A stretch of DNA of 64,000 nt from Macquaria australasica (GCA_005408345.1 SEMN01000063.1:744001-808000), one strand, 5' to 3'. Positions 30,407 to 42,611 are shown, counted from the stretch's first letter. Numbers and translations are program-made. Notes: a model not told the origin generated them from the letters alone.

Positions 30407-32664
30407 TATTATGATTATTATTATGCCCCGGGGTAGTAGTGGTAGTTAATGTATTAATAATAATGCCATAATAATACTATTCAACAGAAATTAAATATTT
30501 TCTGGTAAATAGGCTAAATGTATAGGTTTTTGTCAAATTCCCAGGTTTTCTAATGAGCTGACACCCTACCAGCGGTTTTATCAAAGCGACCATCGTGTTT
30601 CCATCAAAAGTTCCTTTTCTTCTGCTTTTTTTTTTATATTAGGCCTGCTGCAAAATCATGCAAATCGTTTCTTTGTAACAAAAACGGTGAAAAAAAAAGC
30701 CTGATAAAAAAACATTTTGTAGACCTACTATAACCGGTTATTTTTTTTACTATAAGTAGGCCTATTACGGGTGTAAGTTGACCTTAAACTATGAATCTTA
30801 AACTACTTCACATATATTAACCAAACATAAATAACCTCCGTGCAAAACTCGGTTCTAGTTTTGGAGAAAATAGACATCAAATGTCAAACTGCCTATTATA
30901 TATTTATGGTAAACGATATGTAAACAATTATATTCTACTAATTGAATTTACTTCAAAATACAGTAAATAAGTGTTATATTTTGTGATATTTTGTGTTGTG
31001 TGAGCGACATTATTTTTTTGCAGAGAATAGTGGTTAATTAACTGACACTTTAATTACCTTTCACCCTGATAAACTTCCCAATATTTTGTCAGGAAGGTGT
31101 GAAACTGAAATTATTCAGAGAAGATGAGAAGTTTATTTTAAAACATCCCAAAAGGCTGTTATCTTTCTGATTTTGGAATATAATAAACTCGTTTTTTTCC
31201 TCTGCTGACCTTTCATTTTTAGGCTGTATTTTTATCATATGCTAATTATTTTAACGTTTTTCTTCTTTTTTTTTGTCCTCTTGTTTCTCATATAAGTCCA
31301 ACCAGAGGTCATTATGGGATATTAAAGAATTAGCCTATATTGTAATTAGGATGCACTGAACTGCCTGTGTGAAAATAGGCTTATTGGTTTATTATAATAA
31401 ATCATGGGGATTTTATGGATTTGCATCATTCTGTCTTTTATTGTAAAATACATTTTCTGTCCAGACTTTTAGGAATGCAGTAAAAACAAAACAATATTAA
31501 AATAAAAGCACAATTTGTCTCATACAGTGTAAATATGCCATAATTGGGTTATAGTTCGTGCACAATTGCGCTGAAGTTTGTCTGGTAAATAAATCACTGT
31601 CTGCGGGCTGTGTTCAAATCCTTTCCTGCAGGATTTTCCTCTGATTTGCCTTTCTGTTCCCATTATACTGAAATTATTATCCATGGATTTTTATCAGTTT
31701 TGTCTCTACAGCCTCAGAATGAAATCAAAAACACTGTAGCCTAACCTAGGGCGAGTTTTCTTGTATGGAAAAAAAAATCAACATCAGTGCTTATCTTTTC
31801 CTGGCTGTGGCTTTGTGAGAGTAGCTGCAGGGCGAATGAGAGTGGGAATACGAGAGCAACCCGACAGCCTGCTGAAAGACTCCCTGGCCTTGTCGTTTAT
31901 GTTATCTGTGGCTGCAATTTATTGTTCAACTAAGAAACGTTTTCAGTGTTGACAGTCATATCGTCTTCAAAAGTCATGTGCAAGAATCTGTCATCAGTAA
32001 AATATGGAAACCTCTCAAAAGCAAAGATTGAAGCTCGCTTTTATAGCCTCTATGAAACACTGATAGTTTATTTTGAATTATGCAAACACACACCTTTATG
32101 ATTGTTGTCATTCAGTAAACTCCTGCACCTAAATGCAGCATTTAATAGCCTTTCAACTATCATTTTTATGGCATTCAGGCATAGATGATTGCAGACATTA
32201 AAATAGGTTGTATACAAGTGTAATGTTTAAGTGAAATAAAAATCTGTTCAATCATATTTTAATGACATAGGCTATATGTCCGCATTTTGCATTACCGCCT
32301 CTTCACTTAGCCTACCTTGAAATCTGTGTCCGAAAAACCTGTTCCGTAGCACCCAGGGGTAGAAGTTGAGCGGGTCTCGGTGTTGCGTCCCGAAGAAGTG
32401 CGGATGCTGTAGGTGGGAGGCTCCGAGCTGGTGAGGAGCCACTGTGAGGGAAGGGTGGTTAACCGTCTCTGGGAACATCAGGTCCGGGTTCTGGTAGAGG
32501 GACCTGGCCGGCGGAGCCTGGTAACTGTTCATTAAGGCATCTGTCGTCGGGTTGGAGTAGCATAAAGCCGTCGGACGGATGGGATCCTCCGCGGTTAGAG
32601 GGTTCTCTTTGGCGACCAGAGACTCTATCGTGAAGCAGCGCTTGCCTGCAGACGAAAACATCAT
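27253..32664 (-). CDS. emx1: Emx-class homeobox transcription factor, complete 3-exon gene
   Basis: A 233-residue nuclear DNA-binding regulator of dorsal telencephalon and olfactory development. Exons on the minus strand: 32664-32316, 30149-29965, 27420-27253, with GT-AG introns and matching phases (1, then 0). Residues 11-19, FTIESLVAK, form the eh1-like Groucho-binding motif of the family. YPWVLRNRFFGHRF (102-115) is the Emx hexapeptide region, followed by the HGPFARKPKRIRTAF linker. The homeodomain spans about 135-194, with Gln at homeodomain position 50 (WFQN) and the usual family intron just before VKVWFQN. The tail ends NRWRIATKQ … SEDIDVTSED. Two ATGs are adjacent; family members start with a single Met before Phe, so the second (32661) may be used. 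Linkage to sfxn5 and noto supports EMX1 orthology. Teleosts also have emx3 in this clade, so the symbol could be emx3. Confidence 0.95.
27613..27929 (+). repeat. Dispersed repeat, family alpha, in emx1 intron 2
   Basis: A near-complete copy that runs from AGGCTGCAACTAACGATTAC through GTCCAAAACCCAAAGATATT to GATTGTTTCAGCCC. It sits about 200 bases from emx1 exon 3. The minus-strand open frame here (27624-27881) is translation of the repeat. Confidence 0.85.
28860..29130. promoter_or_regulatory. Candidate regulatory block in emx1 intron 2
   Basis: Contains a perfect POU octamer ATTTGCAT (28937-28944) inside the palindrome TTGCAT-A-ATGCAA (28939-28951). Nearby are TAATTAATATTC (about 28910), GCTTAATTGC (about 28957) and GGCCTAATTGACACC (about 29060). 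Non-repetitive. An intragenic enhancer is plausible but not shown. Confidence 0.35.
29965..30149 (-). CDS. emx1: emx1 exon 2 (linker and homeodomain helices 1-2)
   Basis: Completes a split Gly, then NDVSQDSLLLHGPFARKPKR into the homeodomain, ending at SLSETQ before the donor GTCAGC. The frame continues cleanly from exon 1 (phase 1). Confidence 0.97.
30377..30425. repeat. (ATT)n microsatellite in emx1 intron 1
   Basis: About ten ATT units followed by imperfect copies. Confidence 0.9.
30426..32315 (-). other. Rest of emx1 intron 1
   Basis: Very AT-rich, with no recognised repeat family and no exon. Several short T- or A-runs. The + strand frame at 31761-31952 has no splice or initiation context. 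Confidence 0.5.
32316..32664 (-). CDS. emx1: emx1 exon 1 (start to hexapeptide region)
   Basis: 116 codons plus one base. Starts MMFSSAGKRCFTIESLVAK and ends YPWVLRNRFFGHRFQ, then the donor GTAGGC. In between lie the proline- and histidine-rich residues usual in Emx N-termini (APHQLGASHLQHPHFFGTQH). Confidence 0.95.
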
Positions 32665-32869
32665 CTCTTGATAGAAATAGAAACCAATACCAAAAGAAAG
32701 TGATCAATCGTTTTCCTTCCTCTTGCTGGGAAAGATATTCTCCCTCTCAGAGATGCGTCATGACAAAAGATGGAGGGGTGTTTGGGGGCGGGGGGGGGTT
32801 GCCTATAAGCTTGTCCAGTGGAGATGCTGCTACAAAACCCAACAGTGCTGCAAAGTGCCTTGATTCATG

Positions 32870-32975
32870 GAGTCTGTGCGCACTCAGAGGGTTTCTGTGC
32901 ACAAGTGCGCACCAAGTAAAGCGACTCCAACCTTCAATGTGGCTTGACGCTGCGCAGGGAGAGATCTGATTGGAC
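32870..32975. promoter_or_regulatory. Candidate emx1 proximal promoter elements
   Basis: Two identical palindromes GTGCGCAC at 32876-32883 and 32905-32912 with GTGCAC between, and an inverted CCAAT box (ATTGG at 32969-32973, so CCAAT in emx1 sense). They lie 210-310 bases upstream of the start codon in a locally GC-richer stretch. No TATA box was recognised. Assignment rests on position and motif only. Confidence 0.35.
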
Positions 32976-34089
32976 CAGAGCACCTGCCAATAGGTCTCCT
33001 CAAGTACCTGCTTCATAGATCACACAAGACCGGGCAGCTTAGTTACAGAGACACGCTGAGAAAACGTGTGCTCCAATTATTGGGTCATTGTGTTTCCTAT
33101 TCAGCCTTGATATCTCGTTTTTGTGAAGGGAAACAATCTGCCGGTGCGAGTTCAATCATCCAGGAATTCTTTAGAAGTGGAAGTCAAGAAATTTGAACTT
33201 TATTACAGAAAAGGAGTGAGAATTTTACTCTTTTCACAGTGAAGTTCTTAATGCTTTTAATTGTTTTAATAAGTATGATACATCGTTAAAACTGTTAAAA
33301 CCGGAAAGCAGATTAGTTCTGAACATGGCCTTCAAATATCTGAAATACGCGTTGAGGTACCTGTGAAATGTAGCCTGTAGTTTATTTTACGCGTCCGCTC
33401 GGTTGTTCTTGACTATCACAGTCTATATTTCACAGTCATAATTTGCATTCCATTTCCATTGATGATGGCCGAAAACAACATGTTAACCGAGCCAACGATA
33501 TTTAGCAATTTCCTTCTCTCCGCTGAATCAGATTCACATTCAGGTAAACGCGCAAACAGAAATATCATTTTTTTATTATCAACGCAAACAATTTCTCCCA
33601 TCGGAGATTGGAAGCATTTATTGATATTTTTAACTCTTAATGCGTAATTTAATGTCTTAGTGTGTGTGTGTAATACATGTTGAACTTAACGCTCTCTGTT
33701 TAGAAATAAAGAAAATAACGGGGAAATGATTTTTCTGTCACTATTTGAATGCTAATAAATCATTTGTGTGCTATAAATGAACAACAACATCAATATAATG
33801 ATATAAAAATAATAATATAGGCCATATAATGTAGCTAATATTCATAATAATAATGTTCTTGAGTAATATTTCCTTTTATTCACTTAATTTACATTATTTG
33901 AAATTATGATATATAGGTTATACTTTTGCAATAAGGTGCATCAAGGACACACAAGGAAACTTCCCTTTAGGCTTTTCAAATGCATCAATTAAAGGAAACA
34001 ATAATGGTGGCTGATATGCCCACTTTGAAGAAAATGGCGCTCAGTTTGTCCTCTATGAGAACAGTTTATAGCAGCATGCAGTCCTGCAG

Positions 34090-34290
34090 GAGAAAACAGC
34101 AGTTAAGAGGGAGCCTGTAATTGTCATTGGAGCTCGACGGCTGCTTTATCCCTCGGCGCTGCCGCTTCCATCGTGCCCTAACCAAGTTAATAATTATCCT
34201 CTTAATACGCTCGTTTGCTTAGAGGTTGCATTAGAAAATCATTACCGATGGAAATTATGAGGTAAAACAAGTTGTTGATTAGGTGTTTAG
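34090..34290. promoter_or_regulatory. Candidate enhancer about 1.5 kb upstream of emx1
   Basis: A compact block of complex sequence standing out from AT-rich surroundings. It contains CTGTAATTGTCATTGGAGCT (about 34117), GTTAATAATTATCCTCTTAA (about 34187), GCATTAGAAAATCATTACCG (about 34228) and GAAATTATGAGG (about 34251). It has several spaced TAAT cores, no repeat and no open frame: a textbook look for a conserved homeobox-gene enhancer, conservation untested. Confidence 0.45.
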
Positions 34291-34576
34291 AGCTAAAGGC
34301 TCCTAAAGACGGGAGTAGGTTCTGTGAATGGGTCGGTGTCCAAAAAGCTCCTTAGTTTTCTTCCAAGGTGTAATTGTTTTAATCGTTGTAAAGACTGCGT
34401 GGACAGATACAAATCTGCATTTATTTACTGGGTGTGCACTGGACTCCTGGAAATAGATTTCCCCTGTTGCATGAGTCATAAGACTCACTGTTGAATATAA
34501 CAGGCCTGTGAATGATTTCAACCCCATTAAAAATGCTCGTTTATGTCGATTATGATCGCCGAATTTAAATGATTGC

Positions 34577-34601
34577 AAAAAAAAAAAAAAAAAAAAAAAA
34601 A
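34577..34601. repeat. Poly-A tract
   Basis: 25 consecutive A upstream of emx1. It produces the poly-Phe minus-strand frame at 34303-34623, which is not a gene. Confidence 0.9.
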
Positions 34602-37600
34602 GCTGTGTTCCTTCAGGATACAAATCTTTTAATTTAATCTACATGTTTTGTTTTAAATAATTATGTTTTGTTATGAATCTTTCGCAGTGACCCATCTATA
34701 GTAGCGACTGAGAATATGACAATTATGAAAAACAAGTTCATAACGATGCAAAGTCTTTGTGAGAAAAGTAAAGAGCGACCAACCTATTCCAGGACTCAGT
34801 CACATAACTCTTTATTGCAGGATTTTATATTTAAACTATCTCTTTTTACTCATGGTGCAGCAGCAGGAACTTGAGGGCTGACCGAGCCGCTTGAAAAACG
34901 CTGTTGAGTTTAATGATGAAACCCTGCGGGCCTTTACGCACTGACCCTGATCGCTGCTGGTTAATAGTTGGCCAAATCGCTCTGCATTAACAAAAACAAA
35001 GCAGAGCACTGTACCGTTGTTCCGTACCTGTTGTTGGTTTCCCCCCCCGAGGCTCCGGAGGAGAGTTACTGAGAGTCTGACCAAAGTGATCTTCAACTGG
35101 GAAACTGAGCAGTGCGTAAATATGGTTTTATAGTGAAATATAATAATCCTGAGATATTTTATAGGGACGTGTGTGACGATTAGTGGCGAGTTGCGATCTT
35201 AATCTTCATTCAGTATCCTTGAACGTTCCTGTAAGAGATTTGTTATAATTGTGTGTCCTATGTGGTTCACACTGGCTATCACAATGTCTTCAGATTATAC
35301 ATTAATAATAATAGGAGCAGGGGAGAAGGGGCTGAGTTGTAGCATGTTACACATTGGCCCATTAAGTAAACTAAAAGAGAGAATAGTTAACACAAAAGAT
35401 GATAAAGTTGGGGGATTTAACAGGACACATTCCTCTTTATTTTAGGTGTTCAACATAGTGCCACTATTTCTATGTGATAGACAAATAACTTGTTCTAAAG
35501 TGTTAATTTACCCAAACTGTTGCATGTTTTCTCTTAAAGACAGTATTATCATTCTGGGAGAAAGCCACAGAGAACCACTTAACCAATCACACCTGGTTTA
35601 CAATGACAAAAATAACGTTTAGTAAAAGTATCATTTCACAGCTTACTGTAAAACATCCAACTGAGAACATTGGCATATAGACACACATTTTGGGATATTG
35701 ATTCCTGACAATTTATGACGTAAAAATGTTCAGTTTTGATTAAAAACAAAACAAAACACTGATTTCCCCAAGTACATAATACATCTTTGTGTAGCTGTAA
35801 ATGATAAAAATTCAATTATTTTCACTTTATATCACCAGAATAATCCACTCAATATAAATACTGCCTTCTGAAGAGTCCTGGGTACATATATAAAAACAAA
35901 TAAAACAGTAAGACAGTTAAAACACATCAAATGATCAAGTGATCAGAAATATGAGATTTCTGCTGACTTTGGCCTTCTAAAAATTTGGGAAAATTTAAAA
36001 AGTATTAGAAATGACTTTGACCCGAACTCACCAACAATTATTGTTAAGAGGGGATAACCAGATAATATGACAAACATCATTAAAGTTTCTTCTAAAAAAT
36101 AGTACTATTAAAAGTCATTCTACTAGTTAATTATCAGTTTCAAATATGCACAATGTTGTTTTCTGGCTGCAAAAGAAAAGACGGACAAAGAGGGAGAGAC
36201 AGTTGGCTCAGTTTAATAAAAGTGCTGCCCTCTAGTGTCCTCTGTCTAAACAAGATGTCCTTAATGATTAATATGATTTTTGCAGATACTCGCTTTAATT
36301 AAGACAATTATAATAACATAATTATAGCATGAGTGAGTTTTGACCATACTGTACTTTATGACAATTTAAAATCTCCTATATCTAAATAATATTCATAATG
36401 GGATTGATTGTTTTGCTGCGATCTTTACGTCACCACTCCATCATGAATTACTGTATTACCAAAGTTCTGCTCATAATAATGTTTAGAAATATATAGAAAA
36501 CACATGATAATCACCAGGTGACTGCAGAGAACTCTCACTATTTCTAATGTTAGAGGCCTGCAGCTAAAGATTTGAGAGAGAGAGAAAAGAAAAAATATAT
36601 CTTTTGCTTTATCAACTGTCTGTTTTTTGTTTGTTTTATTATGATATACTCCGTCATTTTTACCTCCAAAGGGAAATTACTCACCAGTCTACTAAACCCA
36701 ACTCACCCTGTTCATTAATGGTATTGCTTATTCTTTTTTTTTCTTTTTTTTTTTTTTTAGACCAATGCTGCCACCCTGTGGTTGAACTGAGGCAGAGCAT
36801 GTTTACAGGATTTAACATTACTTGCAGAGGTCAGCTGGAGACCTTTGACTTCAGTGGGTTTCAGTTCAGGTCCTGGTCCAAGAGGGTCCCACTCCCAGTT
36901 GTTTCAGTGGAAAATGAGGAATATTACCTGGATTAAACATTAGTACAAAGCTGGGAGGTTAATACAAGATGAGCGTCATGTTATTTCTCTTACATGTATA
37001 CAGTGAACTCTGCAAACTTGTTGAGGCCAACTTTAAACCCTAAAACACTAAACCAAAAATACCACTACTACTACTTTATGTTACAAAAATGTGCCGTCAT
37101 TTGCAGTGGGGTATGATACAACAATCAGTAGTTTTGGCATGTAAGGTGAAGTTAATGGCCACCACAATATGTTTATAACTGTGTTTTCAAGCAGACAAAT
37201 GCCAGTTTTATTGGTCAACCAATTTCTAGCAAAGACGGCTGTGTTTCCTTGGACAGCAGAGGATCAGCAACCTCAACATCATGTCAATCTGAAATTAAAA
37301 AGACTGCAACAGAAACATAGACACAAGTTAAGCTCTTAAGGAAAAATAAATAATATATGCTGATATGAAAAGGTAGGTCAAAATAATTCAAATCAATTTT
37401 AATTGAAAAAAAAACAACACCTCAGTCTGTTTTTATTTTGTCAAATAAAATAATTTTAATCATTATTAAATAATTCTAGACCAGCATTCCTTTATAATAT
37501 ACTTGCCTAGTTGTTTGAATTTGATATTGATGGCTAGCATACAGTATGATTAGACCACTTTTTATGTGATAAACTTTTGGACATTGGTCTTAAATGCAGA

Positions 37601-37700
37601 TACATATAATTCTGGTCTCTTTTCCTTCCGATCTTTCTTCGTGATGTTGATTAAACCCATCAGATTGAACCAGACTGCAGAGGCCAGCTGCAGCTCAGGG
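34602..37700. other. Spacer upstream of emx1, nothing recognised
   Basis: AT-rich DNA without splice-framed exons. The + frame 36604-36936 runs through a poly-T stretch (36735-36759) and has no product resemblance. Confidence 0.45.
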
Positions 37701-37709
37701 TTCCCCAGT

Positions 37710-37930
37710 CTCTCCTCCGTGCGTTCATTAATAAACTAATTGGCCATTTTGTTTTGCATTAGCGCTGTGTGTTCAGCTAATCTGTTCCACTTAAATACTT
37801 GGAAAATTTCACCCCATTATAACGAGATGGGAAAAGTAGCACGTCGCTGCGTTTGTGCCACCTGCTCGAGAAGTGCGGTCGTTTAGCCACCTGTACGGGG
37901 CTCCACTCCTCCACCGGCTCCCCTCCTCGG
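37710..37930. promoter_or_regulatory. Candidate regulatory segment, emx1 upstream
   Basis: Non-repetitive, with GCGTTCATTAATAAACTAAT followed by TGGCCATTTTG, then CATTAGCGC and CAGCTAATCTG, and a GC-richer right half. Appears as an island of complex sequence in AT-rich DNA. Confidence 0.3.
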
Positions 37931-38479
37931 CATAAACAAACATCCCACTTTTAACACGACATGGAGAAAAAAGAAATACGTGTTCATATCAAGAAAAGGT
38001 GTTTATCTCTGTCTATTTAGCTTCACCTGCTATGTTTTTCGTATCTAAAAGTCGATTTTAAACCATTGGCGTAAATCCGAGACCTTATAAAAAAGTGTAT
38101 AATGCACATGTTAAAGCCACTACAGCCAAATTACATCCACAGATTCCCATATTAGTGTTACGGGAACATTTTGGCGAATATCATTAAAATATCATTAAAA
38201 TATCATAAACGTGCTTGAAGACCGGAAATGGATTGTCAAGGAGGTTCGGAGATTAAATGAAAAATATAAATAGTATCATAGACAGACTTTAGTCCTGGCA
38301 TAAGAATATTATAGAGATATGATCCAATATTTTTCGATCATTTCATTTTATTCATTGGTGGCGTCGTGCGTAAAAGACGCACGTTGGATAAATTACGCGT
38401 TATTTGGGAAGTAGCGGATTCCAGTTCCAGCCCTCCCAAGCTTCTTTGTATTTGACCTTAAAACTCGCTTCACGGTGTT

Positions 38480-38900
38480 TTTCTGTCGCTGAACACGATG
38501 TGAACAGGAACTGCTATTTCCTGGGAGAAAAAGGGAATCCGTTCTCCAAACATCAGGATGGCCGCAGCTCCTCTTGTCAGTGCCCGTGTCAGAAGTCATT
38601 GTGCGTCTCGAATGCGGCCCATTCACGAGGAGACAAAGGGCAGCTTCTACTTCAAACGCTTGTAATGAAAGCTAATGACTATTAGATGGAGTAGAAGGCC
38701 CCTCGCCTTTGCAAATAAAATGCAAAGGAGGATTTTTACAATCGCCTACCCTAAAAACGCGCGTTTGTCAAATGAAGTGCACTCTCCTATTGGAGTTGGA
38801 GGTTATTGCTCTCCATGAGAACTTTCACACCTTCTCAGAGCTGCATTACATCTGAACCGAGTCATGTGACCAACGGCATTTACATTTAGGGAGGTATTTA
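38480..38900. promoter_or_regulatory. Candidate regulatory segment with a paired octamer-like palindrome
   Basis: Complex and non-repetitive. It contains a perfect inverted repeat CCTTTGCA (38706-38713) / TGCAAAGG (38721-38728) around AATAAAA, which makes two octamer-like sites (TTTGCAAAT and ATGCAAAG). Also AAAGCTAATGACTATTAGATG (about 38668) and an inverted CCAAT (CTATTGGAG, about 38787). The open frames on both strands (38393-38685) have no initiation or splice support. Confidence 0.4.
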
Positions 38901-39104
38901 AAGATACAGCTGAGTAATGTAGACACATCTGTTAATAATAATAATAATAAAAAGACTACATTTTGAGTGTTATCAGCATCCAGCTATCATTTCATGTACA
39001 TTTTCTTGATAGATGCATCACCAAGGAGTGATGACAAAGAGATACTTTAGTTTTCAAAAAGTAAAGAAAGAAGACAAAGCTGGTAATTTTACGATAAAGT
39101 ACAC

Positions 39105-39350
39105 ATTAGTTTAGAGCTGAAAAGATTCATTTATTTTTCAAGAAAAAATGCCAAATATTTTCTGGTTCCTGCTTCTCATATATGAGGATTTGTTGCTTTC
39201 CTTTGTCATATATGATAATAAACTGAACATCTTTGGGTTTTGCACTGTCGGTCGTACAAAAGAAGCAGCTTCAATATGTCACCTTAGGTTCAGGGAGATT
39301 ATATAGGGCATGTGTCACCATTAATCAATTAATTGAGAAAATAATCATCC
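39105..39350 (-). repeat. Dispersed repeat, family alpha (inverted copy)
   Basis: Read on the minus strand it gives the alpha order of blocks, with CAAAGATGTTCAGTTTATTA and a CCAAATATTTTC-type end. It is degenerate. Confidence 0.65.
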
Positions 39351-39823
39351 CTATATTAGTACAATTTATATTTCATAATTTATATAGTTGTACCTCTTCA
39401 CTATCTTGGTGTTACAGCCTGTGAGCAGCATGCTTTGTGATTCTGACCAAAATAATGTTAATGTTATAAGGCTGTTTTCTTTGAATATGAGATCTTGCGA
39501 CTTAGTGCCTTGTGTGTCAGCATGTATTAGGATAGTTTTAGTGTAACTACACATCAACAGCTGGTGAGTTTCAGTTTCTAACAGTTATAGCTGGCTGCTT
39601 GTTTTCACTGAAGCCTTAGAAAAGCTTGTCAGTGCAGGTTATTTTGCTTGTAAGTGATTTATCTCAGCTGACCTGTCATTTATTTATTTTCATTTTATCT
39701 ATTTGACCTTTTATTTTACCAGCAATAGTCTCTTGAGATCAGGGTATTTCTTTTTCAAGAGAATCTTTGACTAAATTGCAGCACAATTTAGAAACAAAAA
39801 GAAACAACATAATTGTAAATACT

Positions 39824-40158
39824 AGGGCTGCAACTACATTGTTTTCATTATCAGTTAATCTGCCAAATTCTTTAATTTATAAAATGTCAGGAAATGGTGA
39901 AAAATGCCTGTCACTATTTCCCAGGGTCCAAGGTGACATCTTCAAATGCCTTGTTTCATTCGACCGACTGTTCCAATCCCAATCGTATTTAAATTACTAT
40001 CACAGAAGACAAAGAGAGGCTGGAAATCCTCACATTTGATAGGCTGAAATCAGCATTTTCTTGTCCTTCCTCTTAGAAAAATGACAAACGTTTAATCGAG
40101 TTATCAAAATTATTGCAGATTAATTTTTGACTTATCAACTAATTGTTTCAGTTCTAGA
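39824..40158 (+). repeat. Dispersed repeat, family alpha
   Basis: A nearly full copy from AGGGCTGCAACTACATTGTT through AAGGTGACATCTTCAAATGC to CAACTAATTGTTTCAGTTCT, only 0.5 kb from the inverted copy at 39105. The pair could form a large imperfect hairpin. Confidence 0.85.
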
Positions 40159-40389
40159 AAATACAGTACAAGCCAGCTAAAGACACAGTATTTGTGGATA
40201 TGGGTGGATAAACTAAAAATACCTATTGTCTGTGCGACCAAGACAAATTAAAGTGGAAAAGGAACAAGAGCAACAAGTCAAGAGGCAAATGCAGATGTAA
40301 CAGTTGCCTTTCATAAGGAGCTTCAGTTCAGAGCCTGTAGAGAGTCTTAAGAAACCAGCGCTGGCATGTTTCCAGCCGTTAAGGTGCCC

Positions 40390-40680
40390 TGTGCTAATTG
40401 GGACGATGAGCCCCTTGACCCCCACCCCTCCCCTCCCCAGGACTCTCCAGGTTTTCCCAGGCCTCTGACTGCTTCTTTCTTTCCCTCAATGGGATTACGT
40501 TGGGCTGTGGAGAGAGGAGAGGAGGGGGAGCGCTGATTCCCGGCTGATCACATCAGAAACGGCTCTCTGGGGTTTTTACACAAATTCTGCTCCTTCAGCG
40601 GCGCTTCGGCCCTAATCAGACCAAGCAGGGCCCCCCGGGTGAGAGCAGGCAGGCAGGGGGTGGCGGACAAGAGACAGAAG
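40390..40680. promoter_or_regulatory. Candidate regulatory segment between noto and emx1
   Basis: GC-richer, non-repetitive island. It has GCTAATTGGGACGATGAGC at about 40392, GGGATTACG near 40491, CGGCTGATCACATCAG near 40541 and CCTAATCAGACC near 40610. Inferred cis-regulatory from composition and setting only. Confidence 0.3.
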
Positions 40681-42578
40681 AGATCAACTGTTACTGTTTA
40701 TTAAACTTCTCTCTTTGATACTGTTACCAGCCGTCCTGCCCCTCTTACAGCACCTCTGCTGCCTTCAGTTCTGGGGTTTTTGGATTTGTCTGCAATGGAA
40801 GAAGATCATATGTCTTTGATGTGTTTACATATTGAGTGCAAAAACAGAGCAGGCCCACAAATGTCCCATAATATACCAACATTACAAACAGTTATTAGTT
40901 AAGAATGTAAAAGTCAAAGCTGATATGATCTGACTGAAATAATGTCGTGCTCACCAGCTTGTATTTCATCGTTCTGCTCTGATCGGATTTAGTTTGAACT
41001 TATTTTGGCAGACTGGATTTGTTGCACACACGTTGCCCTCAGAAAAGAGACTCTTATTCTGAAATACATTTTTAAAAAGCAATAGAGCAAAAGTAGGGAA
41101 ACCTGGTAGCTATTTTATGGGAGTGTATCTCTACAATAGTACATTTGGTTAGCCTAATTATAAGGAATCAACTCACTCTTATGTACAGTATACGGCCTTA
41201 TAAAGGCAGAGAGCACAGAAACGGTGAAATAGAGAAAAAATGTATGATGTTTAAAGGCTTTTAGCCAAACCGTGTAACAGATATATAAGTTGTAAAAGGC
41301 TAATTTTATGCATTTTTTATGCTGGTTGTTAATAGAGCCGGACATCGGCGCTGATTCAATCCTATTTTGATTCACAAAGTCCAGAATCTATTTGTTTCTA
41401 TTCTGTTCTTGTTAAATTTTACATGTATTTTTATGGGGGTTTTTTTTACACCAAAATTACACATTTTTATGGCATAATAATTTTCATTATGGTAAAATAT
41501 TTCAAAGGGTTCCTAAGATAAATCTGAGGGGTCACTAAATAATAAAAGAGAGGCAAAAAAACCTTCTGTAAGCCAAGCATATGTTAATTTTTCTGACTTT
41601 TCCCCAGTTTTTTTTCTTGTGAAATACTGAATGCCTTCAAACAAACAGAAAAAAAGGAAAACACTTTTCGGTTGAACTGCTCATAACTCATGTCCACACT
41701 GAAGGCCATTAGATGGGCAGCTGGTTGCACGGGTGTTTCGGGGGAATCTGCAGTGTTGTCCTGTTGATGAAATCGATTGGTCTTCCATGACTCCGTTATA
41801 AAGGCAGCTTTTTACTTTGTTTGATGGGTAAAGGGATTGAAACTCAACCTGTCACTGTGGCTAATTGATTACAGATTGTCAATGTGATATCTTTTTGATT
41901 TTTCTCAATTCATTTACAATGGCCATGAGATAAGAAATCTATATGATCTTTTTTTGCTTGTAATATTCTTACTGACCATCTTTTTTCAGCAGCACATTTA
42001 CCTCTTGATTCATTATCAGCTCTTCTGGTAAATCTTGCTTTAGTAAAGTAGTTTGATGGAAGCTAAAAGGTGACAACACAAAATACTGAATGTAGTAACC
42101 TATTGCAAAAAAGAAAATGTAAGGATTAAATAGAGGGAAACCACCGCTCTGTTCCCATCAGCTTTCTTTGTTTAACATGACCGAGTTATCCACAGGACAG
42201 GACTTTCAGGTTGACCACCCCAATTAGCTGCTCTGATGGACTCATTTGCTACATCCCAATCCTTTCTGCACGCTGTCTTCTCTCCTGTTTTATCCCTCAT
42301 GTCTGCCAGGCAGGCCTCAACGGACAGCATGAGTCCCCTTCCCATCTTGAAGGAAAGACGTTGAGTTTGAATAGAGCAGAGACAGGACACCTGCCGGCGG
42401 TGGGTGGGCATGTGGGAGCCCCGTCGCATTGGGAAGCAGTGAGAACAGGCGTATTGACCGTTTAAACAGATTAGACAGTGAGACACCCAGCTCTCCAGCC
42501 CCGAGACAGACTGACCCCTACCACCCCGGGTTACAGATATCCCACCTAATCCCTCAGCTGGTTATTTATTTGCTTAGC

Positions 42579-42611
42579 TTAAATCAGAGGAGAACCCGAG
42601 ACCGTCCCAGA
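42579..42611 (+). repeat. 33-bp source copy of a local duplication
   Basis: This 33-base segment, TTAAATCAGAGGAGAACCCG onward, recurs without change at 43088-43120, 509 bases downstream. It lies in non-repetitive DNA. Confidence 0.9.

Noticed and set aside
32459..32707. Minus-strand frame overlapping emx1 exon 1
   Set aside because: Wrong frame for Emx; shadow of the true exon.
36604..36936. 110-codon + frame with a strong polypyrimidine tract and TAG near 36760
   Set aside because: The frame runs through poly-T (poly-Phe). The pyrimidine tract mimics an acceptor but no downstream donor or related exon is found.
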